Below, piece by piece: positions 57,335 through 64,000 of a DNA stretch of 64,000 nt. The notes under the pieces are model-generated. The model did no database searches. It was not told where the DNA came from and worked only from the letters and a program-made list of their open reading frames with translations. Source of the stretch: Nocardia grenadensis NBRC 108939 (GTDB taxonomy: Bacteria; Actinomycetota; Actinomycetes; Mycobacteriales; Mycobacteriaceae). The stretch lies in assembly GCF_001613445.1 (NCBI RefSeq), contig NZ_BDCJ01000002.1, forward strand, positions 1-64,000. Reading direction: 5' to 3'. A program made the translations under genes and the position numbers. Position 1 is the stretch's first letter. Each line of letters begins with the position of its first letter.

Positions 57335-58141
57335 ATGACAGGCGCGGCGCAGCAGTGGGCGCACGGAGGGATGTCGATCGGCTCCGTGCTCGACCTGCTG
57401 CGACCGGATTTTCCGGATATCACCATTTCCAAGATCCGCTTCCTGGAAGCGGAGGGCCTGATCCGGCCGGAGCGGACGCCGTCCGGCTACCGCCGGTTCT
57501 CGGTCGCGGACTGCGAGCGGTTGCGGTTCGTCCTGACGGCGCAGCGCGACCAGTACCTGCCGCTGAAGGTGATCAAGGAGCAGCTCGAGGCCATCGACAG
57601 CGGTGCCGCGACGCTCGGGGTGCGGGAAGCCCGTGCCCGGGCGCGGACCGCCCGGCCGGATTCGGGGCATTCGGCCCTGGACGAAGGCGCCGATGTGCCG
57701 CCGCGCCCGCCGCGACGGCTGGGGGTGCCACCGGCTCGCGTCACGCCCGACGATTTCGAGTTCGATCAGCAGATCCGGGTGACCCGGGCAGACCTGCTGG
57801 ACCGAGCCGCGATCGATGAGACGTTTCTCAACGATCTGATCCGGGCGAATCTGATCACCCCGGGCCCGGCCGGGTTCTTCGACGCCGATGCGGTCACCCT
57901 GGCGGCGACTGCCAAGGCGATGGCCGAATTCGGTTTGGAGGCCCGGCATCTGCGTGCGTTCAAGCTCGCCGCGGACCGGGAGGCGGCGCTGGTGGCGCAG
58001 ATCGCGGCACCGATCGCCAAAAGCCGCGACGCCGGTGCTCGGGCGCGGGCCGAGGAGACGGTCCGCGAACTGGCCGCGCTGTCGCTGACGCTGCACGCGA
58101 GCCTGGTGAAGGCGTCGGTGCGCAACTCGCTCGGCGGCTGA
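57335..58141 (+). CDS. ftsR: MerR-family regulator, FtsR/Rv1828-like
   Basis: 268 residues from ATG 57335. A MerR winged helix at about 13-80 (ISKIRFLEAEGLIRPERTPS, then GYRRFSVADCERLRFVL), a coiled-coil/dimerization segment, and a C-terminal helical domain not of the metal-binding type. It corresponds to Rv1828 in M. tuberculosis and to FtsR of Corynebacterium, an activator of ftsZ. Its location between GarA and the bifunctional-nuclease gene is conserved in the order. A regulator of cell division, by homology. Confidence 0.9.
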   Translation: MTGAAQQWAHGGMSIGSVLDLLRPDFPDITISKIRFLEAEGLIRPERTPSGYRRFSVADCERLRFVLTAQRDQYLPLKVIKEQLEAIDSGAATLGVREARARARTARPDSGHSALDEGADVPPRPPRRLGVPPARVTPDDFEFDQQIRVTRADLLDRAAIDETFLNDLIRANLITPGPAGFFDADAVTLAATAKAMAEFGLEARHLRAFKLAADREAALVAQIAAPIAKSRDAGARARAEETVRELAALSLTLHASLVKASVRNSLGG

Positions 58142-58341
58142 GCCGAGCGTCCGATTCTCGCCCTCATCGGCGGAATCCGGTCTGACCTGCGGCCGAGCGG
58201 CCGGTGGGTACGCCGGTGGCAACACACCGATTCCGGTGTCCGTCAGCGATCGCGGCGCCGTGCCGAATTCGCCTAGACTCGTGGTACGGCGAGCCCTGCA
58301 TCGGCGAGGGCGGGCAGCCGGGGAGTATGGGAGGCAGTGCG

Positions 58342-58815
58342 ATGAGCGAAATGCGCGTGATCGGCATCCGGGTCGAGCAGCCACAGAACCAGCCCGTCCT
58401 GCTGCTGCGGGAGGCGGAGGGGGAACGGTACCTGCCGATCTGGATAGGACAGGCGGAGGCCACCGCCATTGTGCTCGAACAGGAGGGCGTCAACCCGATC
58501 CGGCCGCTCACCCACGATCTGATCAAGGTCTTGATCGCGGATCTCGGGCACACCCTCGAGGAGGTTCATATCGTGGACCTGAAAGAAGGCACGTTCTACG
58601 CCGATCTCGTCTTCGAGAACGAAGTGCGGATCTCGGCGCGGCCCTCGGATTCGGTGGCGATCGCCCTGCGTGTCGGCTGCCCGATCTACGCGGCGGAATC
58701 GGTGCTCGAGGAAGCCGGTCTGGTGATGCCCGACGAACGTGAGGACGAGGTAGAAAAGTTCAAGGAGTTCCTCGAGTCGGTATCGCCGGACGATTTCAAA
58801 GCGACCGATAGTTGA
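58342..58815 (+). CDS. BFN-domain (bifunctional nuclease family) protein, Rv1829-like
   Basis: 157 residues from ATG 58342, which has GGGAGG seven bases before; an ATG at 58327 is also possible. The family marks are GIRVEQPQNQPVLLLREAEG, RYLPIWIGQAEATAIVL and SARPSDSVAIALRVGCPIYA. It matches Mtb Rv1829. The name bifunctional nuclease comes from plant relatives, and the bacterial role is not established. The gene has a distinctive 3' end with acidic DEREDEVEKFKEFLE. The location between FtsR and McdR is the usual one. Confidence 0.93.
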   Translation: MSEMRVIGIRVEQPQNQPVLLLREAEGERYLPIWIGQAEATAIVLEQEGVNPIRPLTHDLIKVLIADLGHTLEEVHIVDLKEGTFYADLVFENEVRISARPSDSVAIALRVGCPIYAAESVLEEAGLVMPDEREDEVEKFKEFLESVSPDDFKATDS

Positions 58816-58836
58816 GAACGGGCATTATTTCTAGAC

Positions 58837-58853
58837 CTCAACTACAGGTCGAG
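58837..58853. promoter_or_regulatory. MerR-type inverted repeat CTCAACT-ACA-GGTCGAG
   Basis: An imperfect dyad (CTC-AC...GT-GAG) in the gap between the BFN gene and mcdR, 124 bases before the latter. The CTCAAC/GTyGAG pattern resembles MerR-family operators of actinobacteria, so it may be the McdR autoregulatory site. The first arm also pairs with TAGTTGAG at 58809-58816, forming a second possible hairpin. Confidence 0.35.
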
Positions 58854-58977
58854 ACTGTTACCGCGCGTCGCGTTTGGTTCGGCACCGCTGCGGCCGAGAG
58901 AATGGGAAGAGTAGCCTCGTAGTCGACGCCGGGCCGTCGGCTGTGGGCACTGATCGGCGGAGCAAGGGAGTAGTTCA

Positions 58978-59568
58978 GTGGCAGAGAATATGCGGGATAT
59001 GCGATCAGAAGAGGGCCCGCCTCGGCGCTACGAAATACAACCCGGATTGTTCCCCGACGATTCGGTTCCCGACGACCTGGTCGGATACCGGGTGCCGACA
59101 GCCTGTCAGGTCGCCGGTATCAGTTACCGGCAACTGGACTACTGGGCGCGGACCGGCCTGGTGGTGCCCTCCATTCGCGGGGCGGCGGGTTCGGGCAGCC
59201 AGCGGCTGTATTCGTTCAAGGACATCCTGGTCCTGAAAATCGTCAAGCGGCTCCTCGATGCCGGTATTTCGCTGCAGAACATCCGTATCGCCGTCGACCA
59301 TCTGCGCAGTCGCGGAGTAGAGGATCTGGCGAATATCACCCTGTTCTCCGACGGAACTTCGGTATACGAGTGCACCTCACCGGAAGAAGTCGTCGATTTA
59401 CTGCAGGGCGGCCAGGGAGTTTTCGGTATCGCGGTGAACAGTGCCATGCGGGAGCTCACCGGCGCCATCGCCGCATTCCCCGCCGAACGAGCCTCGGAAA
59501 CCAGTGCACGTCCCGAAGACGAATTGTCCTACCGCCGTAAGGCGCGATTGACCCGTAAAACCGGCTGA
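58978..59568 (+). CDS. mcdR: MerR-family regulator, McdR/Rv1830-like
   Basis: 196 residues from GTG 58978. The winged-helix region is YRVPTACQVAGISYRQLDYW, followed by ARTGLVVPSIRGAAGSGSQR and a coiled-coil (VLKIVKRLLDAGISLQNIRI). It corresponds to Rv1830 in M. tuberculosis, called McdR in cell-cycle studies, in the same location relative to the BFN gene and gcvP. It is shorter than the Mtb protein (about 225 residues). DNA binding and control of growth-related genes are inferred from homology. A MerR-like dyad lies upstream. Confidence 0.9.
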   Translation: MAENMRDMRSEEGPPRRYEIQPGLFPDDSVPDDLVGYRVPTACQVAGISYRQLDYWARTGLVVPSIRGAAGSGSQRLYSFKDILVLKIVKRLLDAGISLQNIRIAVDHLRSRGVEDLANITLFSDGTSVYECTSPEEVVDLLQGGQGVFGIAVNSAMRELTGAIAAFPAERASETSARPEDELSYRRKARLTRKTG

Positions 59569-59676
59569 TCGCACGCCGGCGGCCTCGGGTCGGCCGGACG
59601 AGGGGAACGACACATACCCGTGGGTGGCTCCCGGGTGTCGCTGCTCACCGGGCTAGACTTACCGGGCGCCGTAGTC

Positions 59677-59873
59677 GTGCGGGAGAGTCCCGGATCCGCG
59701 CCGGATCCGGGCGCCGAAGGAGCAGCACCTCCCCGTCAATCTCTCAGGCACCAGGACCGTGCGGGAACCGGCGCCTCTGGAAAGTGGTGGCTGCGAGCTG
59801 CCCGCCCAAGGTGAAAGGTGGACCGGAGCGCGATCCGGCCGCCGAAGCTCTCAGGCGCCGCGACAGAGGGGGA
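59677..59873 (+). promoter_or_regulatory. Tandem glycine riboswitch upstream of gcvP
   Basis: Two glycine aptamers in tandem. First: GGGAGAGTCC (59681-59690), GCGCCGAAGGAGCA (59711-59724), CTCTCAGGCAC (59741-59751) and GGACCGTGCGGG (59754-59765). Second: CTCTGGAAAG (59775-59784), CCGCCGAAG (59839-59847), CTCTCAGGCGCC (59848-59859) and CGACAGAGGGG (59860-59870). Preceded by TAGACT (59653-59658), a -10 candidate. Together they lie in front of gcvP, the glycine dehydrogenase of glycine cleavage, as expected. Confidence 0.95.
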
Positions 59874-59922
59874 GGGCCCCGAGCCGACCGTGCCGGTCGG
59901 CCGCCCCACCCAGGGAGCCGCG

Positions 59923-62718
59923 GTGACCCAGACCTTCGCAGATCGTCATATCGGACCGGACGACCACGAGTTCGCGCGAATACTCCGCGCGATCGGCGTC
60001 GGCTCGGCCGACGAGCTGGCGGCCGCCGCGCTGCCCGCCGGAATCCGTGATGACGATCCGCTGGCCGGGTTGCCCGCGCCGGGTACCGAACACGAGGTCC
60101 TCGCCGAACTCGCGGCACTCGCCGAGTCGAATCACCTCGCCACCTCCATGATCGGCCTGGGCTACTACGACACCCTGACGCCGCCGGTGCTGGTGCGCAA
60201 TCTGCTGGAGAACCCGGCCTGGTACACCGCCTATACGCCCTATCAGCCGGAGATCAGCCAGGGCCGGCTCGAGGCGCTGCTCAATTTCCAGACCATGGTG
60301 ACCGATCTGACCGGCACCGACGTCGCCAATGCGTCCATGCTCGATGAGGCCACCGCCGCCGCGGAGGCGATGACCCTGTTACGCCGGGTCAATCGCCGGG
60401 CGCCCGCCCGGTTGGTGATCGACCGCGACCTCTTCCCGCAGACCCGCACGGTGCTGGCCACCCGGGCCGAACCACTGGGTATCGAGATCATGGAGGCCGA
60501 CCTGGCCGGGGACGGTCTGCCCGAGGGAGAGTTCTTCGGCGTGATCGTGCAGGTGCCGGGCGCCTCGGGCCGGGTCGTGGACTGGTCGGCGATGATCGCC
60601 GCTGCCCACGATCGCGGCGCGCTGGTGGCCGCCGGGGCGGATCTGCTCGCGCTCACCCTGGTCACTCCGCCGGGTGAGCAGGGCGCGGACGTATGTTTCG
60701 GGACGACCCAGCGCTTCGGGGTGCCGATGGGGTTCGGCGGCCCGCACGCCGGGTACCTGGCGGTGCGCGGCGACTACGCGCGCCAGCTGCCGGGCCGACT
60801 GGTCGGCGTGTCCAAGGACGCGGACGGCGCCCCTGCCTACCGGCTCGCCCTGCAGACCCGCGAACAACATATTCGCCGGGAGAAGGCCACTTCCAATATC
60901 TGTACGGCCCAGGTGCTGCTGGCCATCGTGGCCGGAATGTACGCCTGCTACCACGGTGCGGACGGGTTACGGTCCATCGCGCGCCGGGTCCACGGGCATG
61001 CCGCCCGGCTGGCCGCGTCGCTCGGTACGGCCCTGGTGCACGACTGCTATTTCGATACCGTGCTGGCCCGGGTGCCGGGCCAGGCGGAGACGGTTGTCGC
61101 CAAGGCCGCCGCCAGGGGGGTGAATCTGCGCTGGGTGGATAATGATCACGTGGCCGTGGCCTGTGACGAGGCCACCACCGCCGACCACCTCGCCATCGTG
61201 CTGGACGCTTTCGGTATCGCTCCCGCCGACCCGGCCGCCACCGCGATCGAAAACCGGGCCTCGGAGTTCCTGACCCATCCGGCGTTCACCCGGTACCACA
61301 CCGAAACGGCGATGCTGCGCTATCTGCGCGCGCTGTCGGACAAGGACATCGCCCTGGACCGCAGCATGATCCCGCTCGGCTCGTGCACCATGAAACTCAA
61401 TGCCACCGCCGAAATGGAACCGATCACCTGGCCCGGATTCGCGCGGGTGCATCCCTACGCGCCGGCCGCCGATACGCCGGGGCTGCGGCGGGTGATCCAC
61501 GATCTGGAGCGCTGGCTGGCCGAGATCACCGGGTACGACGCGGTGAGCCTGCAGCCGAATGCCGGGAGCCAGGGCGAATACGCGGGACTGCTGGCCATCC
61601 GCCGCTATCACCTGGATCGGGGCGATACCCGCCGCGACACCTGCCTCATCCCGTCCAGCGCACACGGCACCAATGCCGCGTCCGCCGCGATGGCGGGTTT
61701 GCGGGTGGAGGTGGTGAAGTGCCGGGCCAACGGCGATGTGGATCTCGACGATCTGCGGGCCAGGATCGCCGACCACGCCGAACGCCTGGCCTGCATCATG
61801 ATCACCTATCCATCCACGCACGGCGTCTACGAGAACGAGGTCGCCGACCTGTGCGCGCTGGTGCACGATGCCGGCGGCCAGGTCTATGTCGACGGCGCGA
61901 ATCTGAACGCACTGGTCGGCCTGGCCCGGCCCGGCCGGTTCGGCGGCGATGTCAGCCACCTGAACCTGCACAAGACGTTCTGCATCCCGCACGGTGGCGG
62001 TGGCCCGGGGGTCGGTCCGGTCGCGGTCCGCTCCCATCTGACGCCCTACCTGCCGGGCGACCCGCTGGTCACCGGGTCGCACGCGGTGTCGGCGGCGGAG
62101 TACGGGTCGGCCTCGATCCTGCCGATCACCTGGGCATACATCCGGATGATGGGCGCCGAGGGATTGCGCCGGGCGACGCTGGCCGCGATCGCGTCGGCCA
62201 ACTATCTGGCGCGCCGCCTCGGCGAGTACTACCCCGTCCTCTACACCGGCGACAATGAGATGGTCGCCCACGAATGCATCCTGGATCTGCGCGAGATCAC
62301 CAAGCGCACGGGTGTCACCGTCGACGATGTCGCCAAACGGCTCGCCGACTACGGGTTCCACGCGCCGACCATGAGCTTCCCGGTGGCCGGCACCCTGATG
62401 GTGGAACCGACCGAGAGCGAGAACCTGGCCGAACTCGACGCGTTCGCCGAGGCCATGATCGCCATCCGGGGTGAGATCGATCGAGTGGGCTCGGGGGAGT
62501 GGCCGGCCGAGGACAACCCGCTGCGCAATGCCCCGCACACCGCGGCCGGCCTGGTTCGCGACTGGGATCACCCGTACAGCCGGGAGGTCGCGGTGTATCC
62601 GCTCGGGCTCACCCACGACCGGCCCAAGGTGTGGCCGGCCGTCCGCCGGATCGACGGGGCGTTCGGCGATCGCAACCTCGTCTGCACCTGCCCGCCGCTC
62701 GAGGCCTACGCGGACTGA
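59923..62718 (+). CDS. gcvP: Glycine dehydrogenase (aminomethyl-transferring), P protein
   Basis: 931 residues from GTG 59923, chosen because the frame upstream to 59818 lies in the riboswitch; CAGGGAG is upstream. It is the fused homodimeric P protein: N-terminal half ([20 protein letters not shown]) and C-terminal half, with the pyridoxal phosphate lysine K684 in [18 protein letters not shown]. It decarboxylates glycine and passes the aminomethyl group to lipoyl-GcvH. The riboswitch should raise expression when glycine is high. It is separated from gcvH by four regulator/BFN genes, as in mycobacteria, so the two are likely expressed separately. Confidence 0.98.
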   Translation: MTQTFADRHIGPDDHEFARILRAIGVGSADELAAAALPAGIRDDDPLAGLPAPGTEHEVLAELAALAESNHLATSMIGLGYYDTLTPPVLVRNLLENPAWYTAYTPYQPEISQGRLEALLNFQTMVTDLTGTDVANASMLDEATAAAEAMTLLRRVNRRAPARLVIDRDLFPQTRTVLATRAEPLGIEIMEADLAGDGLPEGEFFGVIVQVPGASGRVVDWSAMIAAAHDRGALVAAGADLLALTLVTPPGEQGADVCFGTTQRFGVPMGFGGPHAGYLAVRGDYARQLPGRLVGVSKDADGAPAYRLALQTREQHIRREKATSNICTAQVLLAIVAGMYACYHGADGLRSIARRVHGHAARLAASLGTALVHDCYFDTVLARVPGQAETVVAKAAARGVNLRWVDNDHVAVACDEATTADHLAIVLDAFGIAPADPAATAIENRASEFLTHPAFTRYHTETAMLRYLRALSDKDIALDRSMIPLGSCTMKLNATAEMEPITWPGFARVHPYAPAADTPGLRRVIHDLERWLAEITGYDAVSLQPNAGSQGEYAGLLAIRRYHLDRGDTRRDTCLIPSSAHGTNAASAAMAGLRVEVVKCRANGDVDLDDLRARIADHAERLACIMITYPSTHGVYENEVADLCALVHDAGGQVYVDGANLNALVGLARPGRFGGDVSHLNLHKTFCIPHGGGGPGVGPVAVRSHLTPYLPGDPLVTGSHAVSAAEYGSASILPITWAYIRMMGAEGLRRATLAAIASANYLARRLGEYYPVLYTGDNEMVAHECILDLREITKRTGVTVDDVAKRLADYGFHAPTMSFPVAGTLMVEPTESENLAELDAFAEAMIAIRGEIDRVGSGEWPAEDNPLRNAPHTAAGLVRDWDHPYSREVAVYPLGLTHDRPKVWPAVRRIDGAFGDRNLVCTCPPLEAYAD

Positions 62719-62861
62719 CTCGCATCGACCGCCGCGGCACGGGTCTTGCTGTGCGGCACGCAGTCGTTCGCCGGGAACAGGACCGCGCCCCGGCCGGGCA
62801 CAGTTCCGCAGAACGGCACCTCGACCGGGGCGCGACCGGCCCGCCGGTCCGCGATGTGGCG

Positions 62862-64000
62862 TCAGGCCGGGACGACGACCTTTGCGCCATCTTCTTCGGC
62901 AGGACGCGACTGGTGGTCGTCCACCATGGTCTCCTCGTCGAACGGCAGTTTCCGGTCCAGGACGTCGCGCACCTGCCCGGTGTCCAGGGTCTTGGTCCAG
63001 GTGCCGACCAGCAGCGTCGCGACCGCGTTACCGGAGAAATTGGTGAGCGCGCGGGCCTCGGACATGAACCGATCGATACCGACGATCAATCCGACGCCGT
63101 CCAGGAGTTCGGGGCGATGACTCTGCAGCCCGCCGGCCAGGGTGGCCAGGCCCGCGCCGGTGACACCGGCCGCGCCCTTGGAGGCCACGATCATGAACAC
63201 CAGCAGTCCGAATTGTTCGCCGAGATTCAGCGGCTGTCCCATCGCGTCGGCGATGAAGATGGAGGCCATGGTCAGGTAGATGGCGGTGCCGTCCAGGTTG
63301 AACGAATAGCCGGTCGGTACGACCACGCCCACGGTGGTGCGCTGCACCCCCATATGTTCCATCTTCGCGATCAGTCGTGGCAGCGCCGACTCGGAGGATG
63401 AGGTGGCCACGATGAGCAGATACTCGCGGGCCAGGTAACGGCACAGTTTGAAGATCGACACCCGCGCGACCAGCCGCAGCAGCACGCCGAGGACACCGAA
63501 GACGAACAGCAGACAGGTCAGGTAGAAGGCGATCATGAGAGTGGCCAGCTGGACCACGGCGTCGAGGCCGGTCCGGCCGACCACATTGGCGATCGCGCCG
63601 AATGCGCCGATCGGGGCCAGCCAGAGGACCATCGACAGGATCCGGAATACCAGCTTCTGGATCAGCGTGACACCACGCACGATCGGCTCGCCGGCCGAAC
63701 CCATGGCCTGCACCGCGAACCCGACGAGCAGCGCGACGAACAGCGCCTGCAGCACACTGCCCGCGGTCAGCGAGGAGACCAGGGTCGTGGGAATGATGCT
63801 GTGCAGGAATTCCACGGTGCCGCCGGCGCCGTGCGCCTCTTCGGCGTACTCGGCGCCCTGGCCCGCCGACTCGGTGATGTTCAGCCCGGTGCCCGGATCG
63901 AGCAGATTGCCGACCAACAGCCCGATACCCAGCGCTACCGTGGACATCACCAGGAAGTAGCCGATCGCCAAACCGCCGACCTTGCCGACGGTGGTGGCCG
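62862..64000 (-). CDS. Dicarboxylate/amino acid:cation symporter (DctA/GltP-like), C-terminal part
   Basis: Reads on the minus strand from outside the window, with about 379 residues visible, including the frame upstream of a TTG at 63971. It lacks its N-terminal helices here. The conserved re-entrant and substrate motifs of this family are clear: ATSSSESALPRLIAKMEHMG (serine-rich loop), VVVPTGYSFNLDGTAIYLTM and SKGAAGVTGAGLATLAGG. It should import C4-dicarboxylates or glutamate with protons or sodium. The C-terminus has a short hydrophilic extension. The reading frame is intact in the visible part. Confidence 0.93.
   Translation of the reverse strand, partial: ATTVGKVGGLAIGYFLVMSTVALGIGLLVGNLLDPGTGLNITESAGQGAEYAEEAHGAGGTVEFLHSIIPTTLVSSLTAGSVLQALFVALLVGFAVQAMGSAGEPIVRGVTLIQKLVFRILSMVLWLAPIGAFGAIANVVGRTGLDAVVQLATLMIAFYLTCLLFVFGVLGVLLRLVARVSIFKLCRYLAREYLLIVATSSSESALPRLIAKMEHMGVQRTTVGVVVPTGYSFNLDGTAIYLTMASIFIADAMGQPLNLGEQFGLLVFMIVASKGAAGVTGAGLATLAGGLQSHRPELLDGVGLIVGIDRFMSEARALTNFSGNAVATLLVGTWTKTLDTGQVRDVLDRKLPFDEETMVDDHQSRPAEEDGAKVVVPA

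Noticed and set aside
1..64000. CRISPR arrays, tRNA or rRNA genes, insertion sequences, prophage or attachment sites
   Set aside because: No regular short repeats, clover-leaf signatures, transposase motifs, terminal inverted repeats with target duplications, or phage genes were seen.

Overview
The window is high-GC, densely packed actinobacterial chromosome. A Nocardia-like member of the Mycobacteriales fits best. The strongest pointer is the right end, where gcvH, a GarA-type FHA protein, an FtsR-type MerR regulator, a bifunctional-nuclease protein, an McdR-type MerR regulator and gcvP follow in the order known from Mycobacterium tuberculosis (Rv1826-Rv1832 region). A ChoD-type cholesterol oxidase, a three-gene set resembling Rv3531c-Rv3529c, a DUF3558 lipoprotein, an F420-type LLM oxidoreductase and a Rv3737-like ThrE exporter agree with this. 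I saw no insertion sequence, prophage, CRISPR array, tRNA or rRNA. The genus is an inference.

Layout. 1-8.2 kb: end of an FAD oxidoreductase, an anchored solute-binding-like protein with an N-terminal dimerization domain, an LLM-class oxidoreductase, a small Cys-pair protein, an acyl-CoA synthetase with an N-terminal SRPBCC-like domain, and a membrane metallophosphoesterase. 8.3-17.3 kb: a PapA5-like acyltransferase divergent from an iron-box-preceded siderophore-interacting protein, an M50-like protease, a PucR regulator facing a stand-alone copy of its N-terminal domain, a lipoprotein, a DHA2 exporter, and two proteins of unknown role. 17.5-24.3 kb: two flavoenzymes divergent from a TetR gene with a clear operator, then a second TetR divergent from a DUF4334/alcohol dehydrogenase pair with two operators, then an acyl carrier protein. 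24.6-26.3 kb: a small pilin-like membrane protein, a DUF6153-like protein and a DUF305 lipoprotein. 26.4-31 kb (minus strand): acyl-CoA dehydrogenase, FCD-only protein, ABC ATPase, TetR and a MobA-like nucleotidyltransferase, probably one transcript. 31-32.6 kb: a fluoride riboswitch followed by crcB-crcB-usp. 32.7-39.7 kb: cysD-cysNC, an IclR regulator, and DUF1214-SDR-sulfotransferase genes, with KstR-like palindromes in front of both the sulfate-activation operon and the sulfotransferase operon. 39.8-48 kb: thioesterase, a thioredoxin-kinase pair with a frameshifted kinase tail, IclR plus KstD-like flavoprotein, heme oxygenase and ThrE. 48-56 kb: acyl-CoA oxidase-like protein, PAP2 phosphatase, NERD-like protein, DUF2252, ChoD, and a CDP-alcohol phosphatidyltransferase. 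56-62.7 kb: the conserved glycine-cleavage/regulator block with a tandem glycine riboswitch before gcvP. The window ends inside a dicarboxylate symporter.

The most informative regulatory DNA is (i) the fluoride riboswitch whose 3' end runs into a hairpin covering the crcB ribosome binding site, (ii) the shared palindrome linking sulfate activation (which makes PAPS) with a PAPS-type sulfotransferase operon, (iii) three TetR-type operators, (iv) the glycine riboswitch, and (v) long U-less hairpins between genes that look like actinobacterial terminators. The most unusual proteins are the solo PucR N-terminal-domain protein, the SRPBCC-acyl-CoA synthetase fusion, the dimerization-domain/solute-binding fusion, and the FCD protein without a DNA-binding domain.
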